From the NCBI RefSeq assembly GCF_002159175.1, contig NZ_NFGZ01000001.1, forward strand, positions 124,001 through 188,000: a stretch of 64,000 bases of DNA. The letters run 5' to 3'. The translations under genes and the position numbers were made by a program. Positions 24,410 through 34,355 of the stretch are shown here, piece after piece. The number at the start of each line of letters is the position of its first letter. The stretch's first letter is position 1. The notes beneath the pieces were generated by a model that saw only the letters and a list, made by a program, of their open reading frames with translations, had not been told where the DNA came from and made no database searches. This DNA is from Flavonifractor sp. An92 (lineage in GTDB: Bacteria > Bacillota > Clostridia > Oscillospirales > Oscillospiraceae).

Positions 24410-24649
24410 TTAGTCTATATTAAATTCATGTCTCAAAATATCAACTAAAAAACTTGCTGTTTCCGAATCCAGTTGAATCGATTGACTGAGTTTTTCAGGG
24501 TTCTCTCTTCCGGTACGTCCATATGTATCCAACTGGACATACTTTTCGCCATCTGATTGAAAAACAGTATAGGTGGCATGTACCTTTTCATGGACGATGT
24601 TCCTGTTCTTTTCAATTCTCTGAATATCTTTAAGGTTAATCTGTGCCAT
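24410..24649 (-). CDS. Hypothetical protein, 79 aa, restriction-island member
   Basis: Small protein, 79 residues: AQINLKDIQRIEKNRNIVHE, KVHATYTVFQSDGEKYVQLD and YGRTGRENPEKLSQSIQLD. I believe this is a conserved short family seen beside restriction and defence genes, sometimes mislabelled as methionyl-tRNA formyltransferase; it has nothing of that enzyme. Predominantly beta-strand. Start ATG 24649 is 14 bases inside the Vsr gene, so it is translationally linked. Role unknown. Confidence 0.6.
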   Translation of the reverse strand: MAQINLKDIQRIEKNRNIVHEKVHATYTVFQSDGEKYVQLDTYGRTGRENPEKLSQSIQLDSETASFLVDILRHEFNID

Positions 24650-25070
24650 TAACGCACTCTCCTTTAATTTCAGCACATAGCTGTTCCAATCTCTTTTCCC
24701 GAACTTTTTTCTTGAGTTCACACTCCCAGACGGTGATCACAGCCCAGCCAAGAATGTTCAGTGCTTCTATGTTTTTCTTGTCTCGCTCAACATTATGCTG
24801 AATTTTAGGTATCCAATATTCCTGATTTGATGATGGCCAAACAAAGCGTGAGCAGTCATGTTTATGCCAGAAACAACCATTCACAAAAATTACGGTTTTA
24901 TATTTGGGCAATACAATATCAGGAGTACCTGGTAAACTCCGGACATTTTTCCGGTAACGGAATCCTTTAGAAAAAAGATATTTCCGAACAATCTCCTCTG
25001 GCCTGCTGTTGGTACTCCGGATATGCGACATATTCATGCTTCGGACTTCTTTTGAATGATTGTCAGCCAT
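24636..25070 (-). CDS. vsr: Very short patch repair endonuclease (Vsr)
   Basis: 144-residue strand-specific mismatch endonuclease. Vsr nicks 5' of the T in T:G mismatches that arise when 5-methylcytosine deaminates, so it protects sites modified by its companion methyltransferase. Motifs are MSHIRSTNSRPEEIVRKYLF, FRYRKNVRSLPGTPDIVLPK (catalytic Asp51) and FVNGCFWHKHDC (His69, His71, zinc-binding Cys), then the second zinc ligand region VWECELKKK. ATG 25070 overlaps the methyltransferase end by 8 bases. AT-rich, like its neighbours. Confidence 0.95.
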   Translation of the reverse strand: MADNHSKEVRSMNMSHIRSTNSRPEEIVRKYLFSKGFRYRKNVRSLPGTPDIVLPKYKTVIFVNGCFWHKHDCSRFVWPSSNQEYWIPKIQHNVERDKKNIEALNILGWAVITVWECELKKKVREKRLEQLCAEIKGECVNGTD

Positions 25071-26691
25071 TTGAGGTCACTTCTGGATACAGATTTTTAG
25101 TTAAAATCTGAGCAAGTTTTTTTGCAATAGATTTTGCCATAATGGGAGGCACAGCATTACCCACCTGCTGATACTGTTTGTCTTTTGAGCCGCAAAACAC
25201 GAAACTGTCTGGAAAGGTTTGAAGTCGGGCTGCTTCTCTGACACTGATTGCACGATCCAATGTGGGATGTATCCACATGGACTTTCTGACATTTACCACC
25301 GTTCCGCTTGGCTCATCATAATTCAGCCTAAGATAAATTGTGTTCTGAGTGCGAGTTGCATCGGTATAAGTATTTGTTTTGAGAGACTCTTTGAGCGAAT
25401 GAAAGTTCTCTCCTTGTTTAAGTGCACGGAACCGCTCCATCGCTGTATCAGTTGTCTTCGTAATTATATGATTCCTGAGAACAGCAGAATTGCGGAGAGA
25501 CTTTGCCAAATCACTTAACCCTTCCTTAGGTTGAAGCTTAATTCCATCTTGATCACTGTCGAGATCAACAACAGGTTCAACATCTTCTAAATCGCTGATA
25601 GCATCCCGCACAGTTCGATATTCATCAGCATCAAACCTGCCGTTGGGCAAGGCTATTTTTGCAGAAATACTTCGTTTAATTCCGATTATTACGAAACGCA
25701 TCCGTTTTTGAGGCGCTCCATAGTCAGCTGCGCACAAGACATCACTATAGATTACATAGTCATTTTCAGGTGCTTCAAGAATACCTTTAAGATAATCATA
25801 TACCGCAAATGATTGTATTTTTGCAGACAGTCCATCTTTATTTTGAATATATTCATCCACTGCAATATTATTGGCAAATATCTCTCTTGACTTACTGAGC
25901 ATACGCTGGATCATAATAGATGGTTCGATATTCGCTTTAATATTTTCGGCGATCATTGCCCCGGAATAATATTCGCGGAGAGCGGCGAAAGCTCTCCTTG
26001 CTTCTCCGAAAATATGATTATCAGCAGGAAGCGTTAAATATGTGTCGGAAATCTTCAGCAGTTTCTTTTTATGCTTATCTAAAGCCTTGCGCATTTTCGC
26101 AACATTTTTGGATGCTTTATAAACTACATTTAGTTCAAAATAATCATCTTCCGGCCAGAGATATTTCGTGATTTCCGTTTCAGACTGTACGATGCCTAAT
26201 GCATCTTCGAATATAAATTTATTATCTAATAAATGCAGGTAAGTATCTTTTACGGGAATATGGCAGTGTTTAATGGAGGTTTCATCACCTTTTTCCATAT
26301 AAAATCTGTGCACTTCTGAGCGGAGCATACTGACATTTTCCATTACAAATGCTTTAGGCTGCAATTCCAAAATTGCCCTCAGATATTGCTTTACAAGCAT
26401 ATTATTCTGGCTGATTGCATGATTTTTTTGGCGGTTTGCGTTCGAAAAGCCTTGGCACGGAGGGCCGCCTATAACAACATCGATCTTACCATATCTGCTC
26501 ATAATATCTGTATAGTCCGCTGCACAGACATCGCCTTGAACTTCAACGCCAGGGTGATTTCGGCGGTAAGTTTCCTGCATATATGGACTGTTCTCAAATG
26601 CTACTTTTATATCATATTTTTGTGTTTGCATGAACCCCAAGCTTAGGCCGCCCGCCCCCGCGAAAAGATCCACTGCTGTATATTTGTTCAT
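25063..26691 (-). CDS. DNA (cytosine-5-)-methyltransferase
   Basis: 542-residue C5-cytosine methyltransferase. Motif I AVDLFAGAGGLSLGF (SAM), motif IV GGPPCQGFSNANRQ with catalytic Cys79, motif VI FVMENV, motif VIII with QNTIYLRLNY, and IX/X RLQTFPDSF and QQVGNAVPP. It is longer than the usual 330-450 because of a roughly 170-residue insert between VI and VIII that should hold part of target recognition. ATG 26691 follows AGGGTG. It is followed by Vsr, and preceded by AIPR, so it likely marks self DNA for the whole cassette. Target sequence unknown. Confidence 0.95.
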   Translation of the reverse strand: MNKYTAVDLFAGAGGLSLGFMQTQKYDIKVAFENSPYMQETYRRNHPGVEVQGDVCAADYTDIMSRYGKIDVVIGGPPCQGFSNANRQKNHAISQNNMLVKQYLRAILELQPKAFVMENVSMLRSEVHRFYMEKGDETSIKHCHIPVKDTYLHLLDNKFIFEDALGIVQSETEITKYLWPEDDYFELNVVYKASKNVAKMRKALDKHKKKLLKISDTYLTLPADNHIFGEARRAFAALREYYSGAMIAENIKANIEPSIMIQRMLSKSREIFANNIAVDEYIQNKDGLSAKIQSFAVYDYLKGILEAPENDYVIYSDVLCAADYGAPQKRMRFVIIGIKRSISAKIALPNGRFDADEYRTVRDAISDLEDVEPVVDLDSDQDGIKLQPKEGLSDLAKSLRNSAVLRNHIITKTTDTAMERFRALKQGENFHSLKESLKTNTYTDATRTQNTIYLRLNYDEPSGTVVNVRKSMWIHPTLDRAISVREAARLQTFPDSFVFCGSKDKQYQQVGNAVPPIMAKSIAKKLAQILTKNLYPEVTSNG

Positions 26692-26710
26692 CACTATTCA
26701 CCCTTGCCGA

Positions 26711-28840
26711 TTATTTCGGCGGAAATCCTTCAGCAATCGCTTTTCCCCTAAGTTTCATCAGACTCTTGCTTTGCTTTTCATCGGGGAAAAAACCTGATGA
26801 GATCTTTGTGGCATATGTCAGCGCTTTGCTTTCGGTCGCCGTTGCAATTCTATGGCTTCTCAGCCATAGCTCCATCTGTTTCCAATATTCCTCCCCAAGT
26901 TCAAATACAAATTTCATGTTGTCGATTTCATCATCCAGTTTGCGTTCCTTCCGAGCCTCTCGCTTAACAATCGAGAGTTCGTCATGCCCCTGAAGCAAAG
27001 TTTCCAAATTGCTTACGGGAGCACATGAAATCTGCTTTACGCTTTCCCAGCATGCCGCTTGCTTGCACCACTGCGTAACATTCTGAACTGGCCGAGATGG
27101 GGAGGTAATAGCAGCATACACTTTTTCAGCAAGGATTGTCAACTGCTGCATGAGAATATCCGGGCATTTTTGCTTTTGCCAAATTCTCTGAAGGTTTAAA
27201 GATTGTCCCGGATACCACTGTTTGATTAAGTAATGTAGCAATGCAGTTGTATATGAAACAATGTTGGCTTTATAGCCGCCTTCATACCAAGGCTGTTTGG
27301 GAACCATCTTATCGATTGAACGATATACAATTACCAATGCAACTGCTTCTTGAAAATAGTTATCATTGAAATCGTCTTTTCGTTTTTCCCATTCTGTCTC
27401 TGTCCGCTTTGCAAATTCACTGAAGTTGGATTCAGCGCCTTTGCTTACAATATGCGGATACTCATCCCATGCACTTAGAACTTTTGCTAAATCAGTTTTT
27501 GTAATAACTTGATCCTTCGGATTCTGCGTTACAAATTTTCGTTCCTGTGCCTTAGTCATGTGCATGGTGGCCTGAATATATTGGCCGCGTGCGCGTTCAT
27601 AAAACCAGTGAGTTTCATGCTGTGCACCATCTTTTGCTGGAGCAAACTTTCTTCTGGAAATTTGCTCCAACCGCACATGATATTCATGCGTTGAAAAGAA
27701 ATCTGCCGCATTGATCTTATTCTGACTATTTGCGCTTTTGGATATAATGGGAACAATTGTAGCTGCCGTTTCAGGCGGCACCTGAGTCAATTTCATAAGC
27801 ACAGAGATTTTTGACAGATCCGCTCCGTTTGTATGTCTTGTAGCGGATAGGGTAGCGGTGGTCTGGCCTCCATTTACAATTTGGAGATCCCGAGCAAAGA
27901 GAAGTTTCCCATTTCGAACCTCAACTTCAGTAGCTGTTGCAGATAGGCCATTGTTATAGACAAAAAACATATCCGGTTCATTTAGGACAGTATTCCGAAT
28001 TTCTTTATTTACGCCGCGTTTTCCTAAAAAAGAGCGTACATTTCCTTCCAGCATTCGGCTTCCATACTCGTCGTACAGATCAGCCAAAACATTTCCAGGG
28101 ATTATACACAAGAAACTTCTGCAATGAGATGTTTCGCTGGAATAATCAGCAGACAGGCAAGGGATGCCGCCCTCCAAATAAGAGTTAAAGTCAATAGCAA
28201 TCTCTTCATGGCCGTCTCCTACACCGAAAACTCGATAAAAACGGGGCATATCCCAAATGCGGTATTCAACATCAATATCACCGATAGGCTCTGCATCCAG
28301 GACTCCAGTCCGTTTAGATTTTGGTTTCTTTTTTCTTCCTTTTACCGACACATCTGTTTCGGACAGATTGGCTCTTTCGCTTAAAGACATGTCGGTTAAA
28401 AGAACAACCACAAAGCGTGAAATAAATCTTGCCTGGTCTTTGATCAATGAGGCCAGGTCATACGCTTCAGTGCTGATCTCAATTTTAGACGCTAAATCAT
28501 GCTCTATTGAATTTGCTGCAAACATCCGGCAGCGATCCAATGCTGTTCGTGCATCGCTGCCGATTAAGGTTTCATTTTCTGAAGAGCCGGAATAAAGGGC
28601 TGAAAGCATATAGAATGTGCCGTCGTGGTCATCATAGGCGTAGCCATCCACTCTGACTGCAGCGTTGCGATACCCGGTTCCTTGATAATAACAAGGGGTG
28701 TATTCAGGCATAACATCCCCTTCAAATAGTTTCTGAGTGCAGATTTTTACGAAACTTGCAACAGTTCCGTTGGCCTCGCTCTCTTCTGTTGCCAGGGTAT
28801 CTTCCAGGAATACTTTCCTGTACTCTTCAAAACTCTGCAT
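26711..28840 (-). CDS. AIPR family protein
   Basis: 709-residue protein of the AIPR (abortive phage infection) family. The core motifs are FFVYNNGLSATA and LQIVNGGQTTATLSA (residues about 285-330), the conserved NNG and NGGQT of the family, followed by KINAADFFSTHEYH. AIPR proteins occur in restriction-type operons and phage-exclusion systems; the biochemical activity is not settled. A basic insert KGRKKKPKSKR sits near residue 168. ATG 28840 (AGGGGGA upstream) is used rather than TTG 28846. It follows the PD-(D/E)XK gene by 18 bases. Confidence 0.85.
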   Translation of the reverse strand: MQSFEEYRKVFLEDTLATEESEANGTVASFVKICTQKLFEGDVMPEYTPCYYQGTGYRNAAVRVDGYAYDDHDGTFYMLSALYSGSSENETLIGSDARTALDRCRMFAANSIEHDLASKIEISTEAYDLASLIKDQARFISRFVVVLLTDMSLSERANLSETDVSVKGRKKKPKSKRTGVLDAEPIGDIDVEYRIWDMPRFYRVFGVGDGHEEIAIDFNSYLEGGIPCLSADYSSETSHCRSFLCIIPGNVLADLYDEYGSRMLEGNVRSFLGKRGVNKEIRNTVLNEPDMFFVYNNGLSATATEVEVRNGKLLFARDLQIVNGGQTTATLSATRHTNGADLSKISVLMKLTQVPPETAATIVPIISKSANSQNKINAADFFSTHEYHVRLEQISRRKFAPAKDGAQHETHWFYERARGQYIQATMHMTKAQERKFVTQNPKDQVITKTDLAKVLSAWDEYPHIVSKGAESNFSEFAKRTETEWEKRKDDFNDNYFQEAVALVIVYRSIDKMVPKQPWYEGGYKANIVSYTTALLHYLIKQWYPGQSLNLQRIWQKQKCPDILMQQLTILAEKVYAAITSPSRPVQNVTQWCKQAACWESVKQISCAPVSNLETLLQGHDELSIVKREARKERKLDDEIDNMKFVFELGEEYWKQMELWLRSHRIATATESKALTYATKISSGFFPDEKQSKSLMKLRGKAIAEGFPPK

Positions 28841-28858
28841 AGCCAAGTCCCCCTGCGG

Positions 28859-29791
28859 TTATTGTTCCTGCCTCCAGCTTTGAAGGCCCGAAATGCTTAA
28901 AGAATATGTACAATTAGAAATTGCTGCCGGAAGATTAGATCTCCGGATTCTTGGGAAATCATCATTTACACGGTAATACTCTATTTGGTGCAGAAAATAT
29001 GGCTCGTCTGCTTGAGGATCTGCTGGATCATATTTGCTTGATGACAGCCTCGATTCAAATATTATCCTCGCTTCAGGATCTTGAACGCTGTTTCTGACTT
29101 CGTCAGCCAAAGAATTCAAAGTAAAAGCTCCTGGAGTATTCTGAGATACCTTTTCGATCCTCAAAATGAGCAGAGTTCCCTCTGCACCTATGTCGAGCTG
29201 ATCTGCGGATGATATAGTTACGATATCTTTGCTTAGGGTCACGGCTTTAGCTTCATACCATGTATCCGAAAACTCAAAATCACGGTCTGCACCAATAGGA
29301 CCTATCCAGCCGGCAACAGCTGTTTGGGGAGAATAGCGCATCAAAATGACATTTCTTAATGCGCACAATTCCCCTAATAATCCCTTTACCTCAGCATCTG
29401 ATAACTTCTTGTTTTTTTCTTCTGCAAATAGTTTCTGCCACATACAGAATCTTTTGACCGCCGCCTTTACACCAGATGCTTTGCTGTGCGTACTAATTGT
29501 GCAGTGCATGATATCCCAGCAAAGCGATACAAATTGCTCCTGCAGGCTGTTATCTGTTAAAGAAAAGCACACAGCGTACTTCCCGTCATGCCTAAAATTG
29601 GCGCGGACAGATATCTGCTGACTGGAGGGAGGTATCGTCGGAAGAAATTCCGATATCAGCATCATCTGCATATTTCGGTTTTCATCATAAGTGATGAAAA
29701 AATCCAGAGGATGATTTTTGTCAGCTCTACGCCCCACGCTTTGCCCCGCTTGCGGAATGATCTCCTTCCAGGCATCGCTGAGTTCACTCAT
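28859..29791 (-). CDS. PD-(D/E)XK motif protein (DUF4420)
   Basis: 310-residue nuclease-fold protein. The core is VKGLLGELCALRNVIL (Glu141), WIGPIGADRDFEFSDTWYEA with the E-x-K pair Glu180/Lys182 (YEAKAVTLSK), then strands VTISSADQL, a standard PD-(D/E)XK array. The N-terminal 115 residues form a separate strand-rich domain. Probably the cleaving subunit of the cassette. ATG 29791 is inside the last codons of the Z1 gene (8-base overlap); the apparent extension to 29923 is only an alternative frame of Z1. Confidence 0.85.
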   Translation of the reverse strand: MSELSDAWKEIIPQAGQSVGRRADKNHPLDFFITYDENRNMQMMLISEFLPTIPPSSQQISVRANFRHDGKYAVCFSLTDNSLQEQFVSLCWDIMHCTISTHSKASGVKAAVKRFCMWQKLFAEEKNKKLSDAEVKGLLGELCALRNVILMRYSPQTAVAGWIGPIGADRDFEFSDTWYEAKAVTLSKDIVTISSADQLDIGAEGTLLILRIEKVSQNTPGAFTLNSLADEVRNSVQDPEARIIFESRLSSSKYDPADPQADEPYFLHQIEYYRVNDDFPRIRRSNLPAAISNCTYSLSISGLQSWRQEQ

Positions 29792-32537
29792 CGATATCAT
29801 CCAGCTGATCCTCCTCAATTTCATCCTCAAAACTCTGACGCTGCTCCACCGTATTAACATAGTAAACCGCATAGAATGGCTCAGAACCAGATAGTTTGGG
29901 GAAACCAATTCCGTAGCCGACAATCAAATCTTTACTGGTATCATAGCCTTTAGGCAGATCGCTTCCTGCTTTAGGCCTTAAATAATGAATAATAATAATC
30001 GGATCCCGATTTTCAATTAAATAAGCCCTATCAGAAATACTCATACTCCGAAGTTTCTGTTCTGCAGCGTCCCCGTACTTTGACTCGTATTCTCTTCGCT
30101 TGCTTTCCCTGAACCTTTCCTCTGCGCTTCTTCGCTCTGCATCCGAAAGGCCGTGTTTTGTAAGGCCCATGGTACCAATACGCATTTTGGTTCCATAGAC
30201 GCTCAGCATACTGTTCTTTGCCGAGAACGGTCTGACTGTTGGATGAATCGTGATATCTGTTCCTTCAATATCAACTCCATCTTCTCCGCCGCTGGTTACA
30301 ACCAAGACATCCCATTTGGCAAAGCGGGTATTCTTCCTGATGTAAGATTCCAAGGCGGTACCATCTGACTCCATATTCAGCGGGTGGTTTTCATATGTGC
30401 GAACAAATCCGCTGATCAGTTCAGAAGGAACATGTTTCCAGAACAGAGGCTGCCTGCCGGATCCTACGGGTTTTCCGCAATTCTCAATAATTTTTGCGAT
30501 CAGCTTATCCGCCTTGCCGCGGTTTGCCCGAATTGCAGCAATATCGTTCTTAAATCTCGGGGTCTCAAAGAATTCACCGTCAAGTGTAATCCAGCATTCC
30601 TGACGTTCTGCGTGCTTCATCTTGTTGCGGGCAGTGACGATCAGTGAGGTCGGATGTGCTCTTACACGAAGCCCAAATTCTTTTGGTGTAGCTCCCATGC
30701 GGTTCATACGAGAAATGTCTTCCCTCAGTTCATTGGAAGCCCGGGTAATATGTGCATACCATCCGATAGAATCATCCGGCATCCAAATACGGAACAGATC
30801 CTTGTAGCCTTCACGGTACCCAAACCAGCGGCCCATCTGCATGAGTGTATCGTACATCTGTGTATTACGGTGAAAATAACTGACCATCAGTCCTTCGAGG
30901 GTAAGGCCTCTCGACAGTGCAAGTCCTCCAACAGCAATTACGCGCAGTCCAGTGTCACTATACTCAGTATAATCCAGCTTGCTTGCACTCCGCTGGTTGA
31001 TCGTCCGCACTTCAATAGAACTAATTGCGCTCAGCAGATATTTTTGCTGGACATCTTCCCATTCGATTCCAAACTTTGAAAATGGATACTCAGAACTGTT
31101 CCATGTGTCTCTCAATGCAGCAAGGCTGCTGTTTCTGCAGGCTTGTTCTTCATCCAGTTTGCAATAGTTCCGTACATCTCTTTGCACTTCATAGAGCCAC
31201 TCTACAATCAGCTTAGATATCTGTTCCTGGACTTTTGTGAACCTGCTGACATTGACCAGCATAGAACGATGGGCAGTCAGATCCCCGTTAATATCCCGCA
31301 CAGCATTTGCCAGCAAGAAGTATCTCAAAGCGCTGTAAAGGCTCTCAGGAAGTCCATGCAGCACAATGTCCTGCTTGTGCTTATACGGGAAAAATTCTTG
31401 TGCGTCATCAATAGGAAGCAGCGAGCCGCTGTATGCTGCATCATCTCCGAAGATTTCATTTCCGCCGATGTAGTTTGTCGGCGGATCCAGTGCATAAATA
31501 TAATCCGAAGGGAAAAGGTCATCATTTTCCATGTCTTCCGTTTTCTCAGGAAGAATAAAAATATTTGCAAATGGTGTTGCGGTTACGCCAATGTAAGAAC
31601 TTTTTGTAAATAGTTCCAATATTCTTCGTATATGCTTATTGATGGTCGTTGGATCATTGTCTTCCCACGTGTTGATTGATGCATTGTCTGCCTCATCATC
31701 AATCAGCAGCAGCGGAAGGTCAATAACACCCTGGCTGTTTACATTATAGTCTTCCAGCCATCCGATCAGATTCTGCAGCGTTTTGGCATTCTTCTTCAGG
31801 ACAAAAACGACAGGTTCATTTGTCATGTTCCGCAGACTTGCGTTCATGCTTCGTACGGCAGCAGTTTTAAAGTCGCTGGATTCAGTCGTGAATCCCGTTG
31901 CAAATCTTCGAGAATCCTTGCTGCCGACGCCCTTTTTAATGGTCTGACTATTTCTCTGCAGGTATGCCTTGCTGCTGCGGCCAATAAATCCTTCATCAAC
32001 ACGTTCCTGCGTCTGCCGGCGCAGGCTTTCGATGGTACCGGTAAGCAGAATAATCACCTTATATCCGACATCTGCCGCTTTATTCATCACAGCAATGTAG
32101 TTGCTCGTCTTGCCCGACTGGATATCTCCAAGGAGCAGACCTCTTCTATGCAGAGTTCCGGCTACATTTGGATCTCCTGCAAGATCAACAATTTTATCCG
32201 ACACTTCATCTATTGCAGCGATAACACCTGATGTTCTCATAGCATCTTGTTCCAGATAGAGTGCATACCGATTCCAATAGAAAAAGTCTATGGAGTCTTT
32301 TTTTGCTTTGAGCCATGGCTCATATTCTTTTTCTATTACAATGCCGGTATCCATAGCAACATCAAGGGCTGCCTGCAGCTTTTTAATTATAATTTCGGCC
32401 TCTTCATCTGTAATGGGCATCATCAAACGAACCATATTGCATGCTGCTGTAAGTTCTTCTTCCGTGGGAGCTCGGTTGACAGCAACAGAACTGATCTGCG
32501 TACGGACAAATTTTTCGAACAATGCTAAATCTGCCAT
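29784..32537 (-). CDS. Z1 domain ATPase/helicase
   Basis: 917-residue superfamily 2-type ATPase with the Z1 domain. Walker A is RGLLLGDIQSGKTSNYIAV (about 132-150), the Walker B stretch LPLLLIDDEADNAS near 276-289, then SYIGVTATPFANIF, and a second lobe AVGGLALSRGLTLEGLMVSY with MQMGRWFGYREGY. Z1 proteins are known from restriction operons with GHKL ATPases, PD-(D/E)XK proteins and AIPR, exactly the partners here; DNA translocation is the probable role. ATG 32537 comes one base after the GHKL stop. Confidence 0.92.
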   Translation of the reverse strand: MADLALFEKFVRTQISSVAVNRAPTEEELTAACNMVRLMMPITDEEAEIIIKKLQAALDVAMDTGIVIEKEYEPWLKAKKDSIDFFYWNRYALYLEQDAMRTSGVIAAIDEVSDKIVDLAGDPNVAGTLHRRGLLLGDIQSGKTSNYIAVMNKAADVGYKVIILLTGTIESLRRQTQERVDEGFIGRSSKAYLQRNSQTIKKGVGSKDSRRFATGFTTESSDFKTAAVRSMNASLRNMTNEPVVFVLKKNAKTLQNLIGWLEDYNVNSQGVIDLPLLLIDDEADNASINTWEDNDPTTINKHIRRILELFTKSSYIGVTATPFANIFILPEKTEDMENDDLFPSDYIYALDPPTNYIGGNEIFGDDAAYSGSLLPIDDAQEFFPYKHKQDIVLHGLPESLYSALRYFLLANAVRDINGDLTAHRSMLVNVSRFTKVQEQISKLIVEWLYEVQRDVRNYCKLDEEQACRNSSLAALRDTWNSSEYPFSKFGIEWEDVQQKYLLSAISSIEVRTINQRSASKLDYTEYSDTGLRVIAVGGLALSRGLTLEGLMVSYFHRNTQMYDTLMQMGRWFGYREGYKDLFRIWMPDDSIGWYAHITRASNELREDISRMNRMGATPKEFGLRVRAHPTSLIVTARNKMKHAERQECWITLDGEFFETPRFKNDIAAIRANRGKADKLIAKIIENCGKPVGSGRQPLFWKHVPSELISGFVRTYENHPLNMESDGTALESYIRKNTRFAKWDVLVVTSGGEDGVDIEGTDITIHPTVRPFSAKNSMLSVYGTKMRIGTMGLTKHGLSDAERRSAEERFRESKRREYESKYGDAAEQKLRSMSISDRAYLIENRDPIIIIHYLRPKAGSDLPKGYDTSKDLIVGYGIGFPKLSGSEPFYAVYYVNTVEQRQSFEDEIEEDQLDDIDE

Positions 32538-32538
32538 A

Positions 32539-34008
32539 TTAGGAATCCAACTCCTTTGCCAGCATATCTACGATGTTTCTGTAGTTGCAGAACGGATCCG
32601 TCTGCATTATAAGACGTATCTGTGCATCCCGCATGGGGCTATCAGAAATATTTGCTAAAATAGTCTCAACAGTTTCTATTGCCTCACGCTCGGCGTCTTT
32701 TTCTTTCCTTACATTTACCTGTTCCTCATTATTTAGGTCAACATATAACTGATTAAGCGGCAAGTTTCCTTCTGCCAATCTAAGGTAATTCTCCAAAAGT
32801 TTCTTCTGCTCTTGGTTCAGAGTTTCTTCTAAAAGCTGAAGCAGAACATGTTCACGGTTTAAATTATAGACCACGCCATCTCGAATTTTAGTTTTGCTCC
32901 ACAAATGGCTGCCATTGTCGCTTATTTCTCGTTTTCCTCTAAATGTCCATGCACGTTTGCTTCCCTCGGAAATTCTATCTACAATTCGAGCCAAGTTGCT
33001 TTTAATCACATCAGGCGGAACAGCAGTAGACTTTCTTATATCCAGAGTCCATAAGTGGTCAAGAGCGTTGGGAACATCTACCCGGATTCTGGCCAGCTTT
33101 GAAAGTTCATCTTTTCTATGCATTCGGAACCAGGTTCCCCATACGAGCAACCGTTTATTTCGGTATATGTAAAACCCCTGATCCTTCGTCAGCCCTTCTG
33201 TACCTCCAAGAGCCGCCTTTTCTTTTTTAGTCAGATTGCTGACATGCGGAAGCATAAAAGAAGACACTTCCACTGGATAACCTTCAATCATAAACTTTTC
33301 ATCCGCTTGAAAAACTGTGCTGCGTCCAATCAAAAAAGGATCCTTGGGTTCAATCTTCAGCCCATTCATCTGGATAGTAAGTTTTGTAATTCCGGGTTCT
33401 CCAGCCAAATATCTATGAAATACAAGGGCTAAATGCTCACGTACATATTCCATCTGTTTGCTCATCAATTTATCAGTAGCTTTTGCCCCATTAAGCATAC
33501 GGTCAAGTTTTTCCCAGAGTACCAATGTACCTGATTTCAATGATTTTAGTTGTGTTTGAAATTGAGGAATAGCGTGGATTTCTTCTGAGTTCAAACTTAA
33601 AAGTGCCCAAGTTCCCTTTTCATATATTTCATCAAGATCCCAACGCCTCGCTTCTATCCGCCTTCCTTGCTTTGTAATTACCGTCAGACACCTGCACTGA
33701 GAAAGAGACGCAGTTTTCAGCCCAAGGCCAAATCTGCCTAAATCCTTACTGTCCCGTATGTTTAGAGAACTTTGGCTGCCATACCGCATGGCATCATTAA
33801 TTTGCTCTTTTGTCATACCATCCCCATTATCTAATATAGAAATAAATGGTACGGCATCGTAGGGAGAGAATTGGATATCTATATTACTTGCATTTGCTGC
33901 TATGCTATTATCAATAATATCTGCGACTGCAGACTCTAAACTATATCCCATTGCACGAGTCGACTCCATTAATACGGGCGCAAAAGGCGGCATATCCAGT
34001 ATTTTCAT
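32539..34008 (-). CDS. GHKL ATPase (MORC/MutL-like)
   Basis: 489-residue ATPase with a Bergerat fold: N-box AVADIIDNSIAANAS (Asn34), SILDNGDGMTKEQI (60-70) and DLGRFGLGLKTASLSQ (89-104). A transducer (S5-like) domain follows (to about 330), ending with the lysine-bearing part WTLDIRKSTAVPP. The C-terminal 120 residues are helical. The arrangement matches prokaryotic MORC/paraMORC ATPases described in restriction neighbourhoods; such proteins dimerise on ATP and clamp DNA. First large gene of the cassette, 116 bases after the XRE gene. ATG 34008. Confidence 0.9.
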   Translation of the reverse strand: MKILDMPPFAPVLMESTRAMGYSLESAVADIIDNSIAANASNIDIQFSPYDAVPFISILDNGDGMTKEQINDAMRYGSQSSLNIRDSKDLGRFGLGLKTASLSQCRCLTVITKQGRRIEARRWDLDEIYEKGTWALLSLNSEEIHAIPQFQTQLKSLKSGTLVLWEKLDRMLNGAKATDKLMSKQMEYVREHLALVFHRYLAGEPGITKLTIQMNGLKIEPKDPFLIGRSTVFQADEKFMIEGYPVEVSSFMLPHVSNLTKKEKAALGGTEGLTKDQGFYIYRNKRLLVWGTWFRMHRKDELSKLARIRVDVPNALDHLWTLDIRKSTAVPPDVIKSNLARIVDRISEGSKRAWTFRGKREISDNGSHLWSKTKIRDGVVYNLNREHVLLQLLEETLNQEQKKLLENYLRLAEGNLPLNQLYVDLNNEEQVNVRKEKDAEREAIETVETILANISDSPMRDAQIRLIMQTDPFCNYRNIVDMLAKELDS

Positions 34009-34124
34009 TGGATTTCACTCCTTATTTGCTTCAATACGCTTAAAGTATTAGCGAGTGGGATCAAATGATCAATGTTTTGATTTGCAATTAATTTTGCCAA
34101 ATTTAATGTCTCAAAAAACGGACT

Positions 34125-34337
34125 TTAATCCATCCCATCTGGAGAAATTTCCAGAACATCTTCGATCCGGCAATCCAATGCAGTGCAAATTTTTAGCAGA
34201 ATTTCTGTGGTTACATGCCCGTTTCGTCCCATCTTAGTAACAGAAGCGGGACTGATTCCTGCCTTTGCACATAGGTCTTTCTTCTTCATATCCTTGTCTA
34301 TGAGCAACTTCCAAAGTTTTTTATAACTGACTGCCAT
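34125..34337 (-). CDS. Small XRE regulator of the restriction cassette
   Basis: 70-residue Cro/CI-like protein, nearly all HTH: YKKLWKLLIDKDMKKKDLCA, KAGISPASVTKMGRNGHV, TTEILLKICTALDCRIEDVL. This is the controller (C) protein type of the YozG/Cro subfamily common before restriction genes, where it delays endonuclease expression until DNA is methylated. ATG 34337 follows GGGGGAA by 7 bases. Its own leader contains a terminator (34365-34392). The 116 bases between it and the GHKL gene may carry an operator. Confidence 0.85.
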   Translation of the reverse strand: MAVSYKKLWKLLIDKDMKKKDLCAKAGISPASVTKMGRNGHVTTEILLKICTALDCRIEDVLEISPDGMD

Positions 34338-34355
34338 AAGAAGATTCCCCCATAC

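Noticed and set aside
24636-34008. Type I restriction system
   Set aside because: No HsdS-like specificity gene and no HsdM/HsdR. The methyltransferase is a C5-cytosine enzyme.
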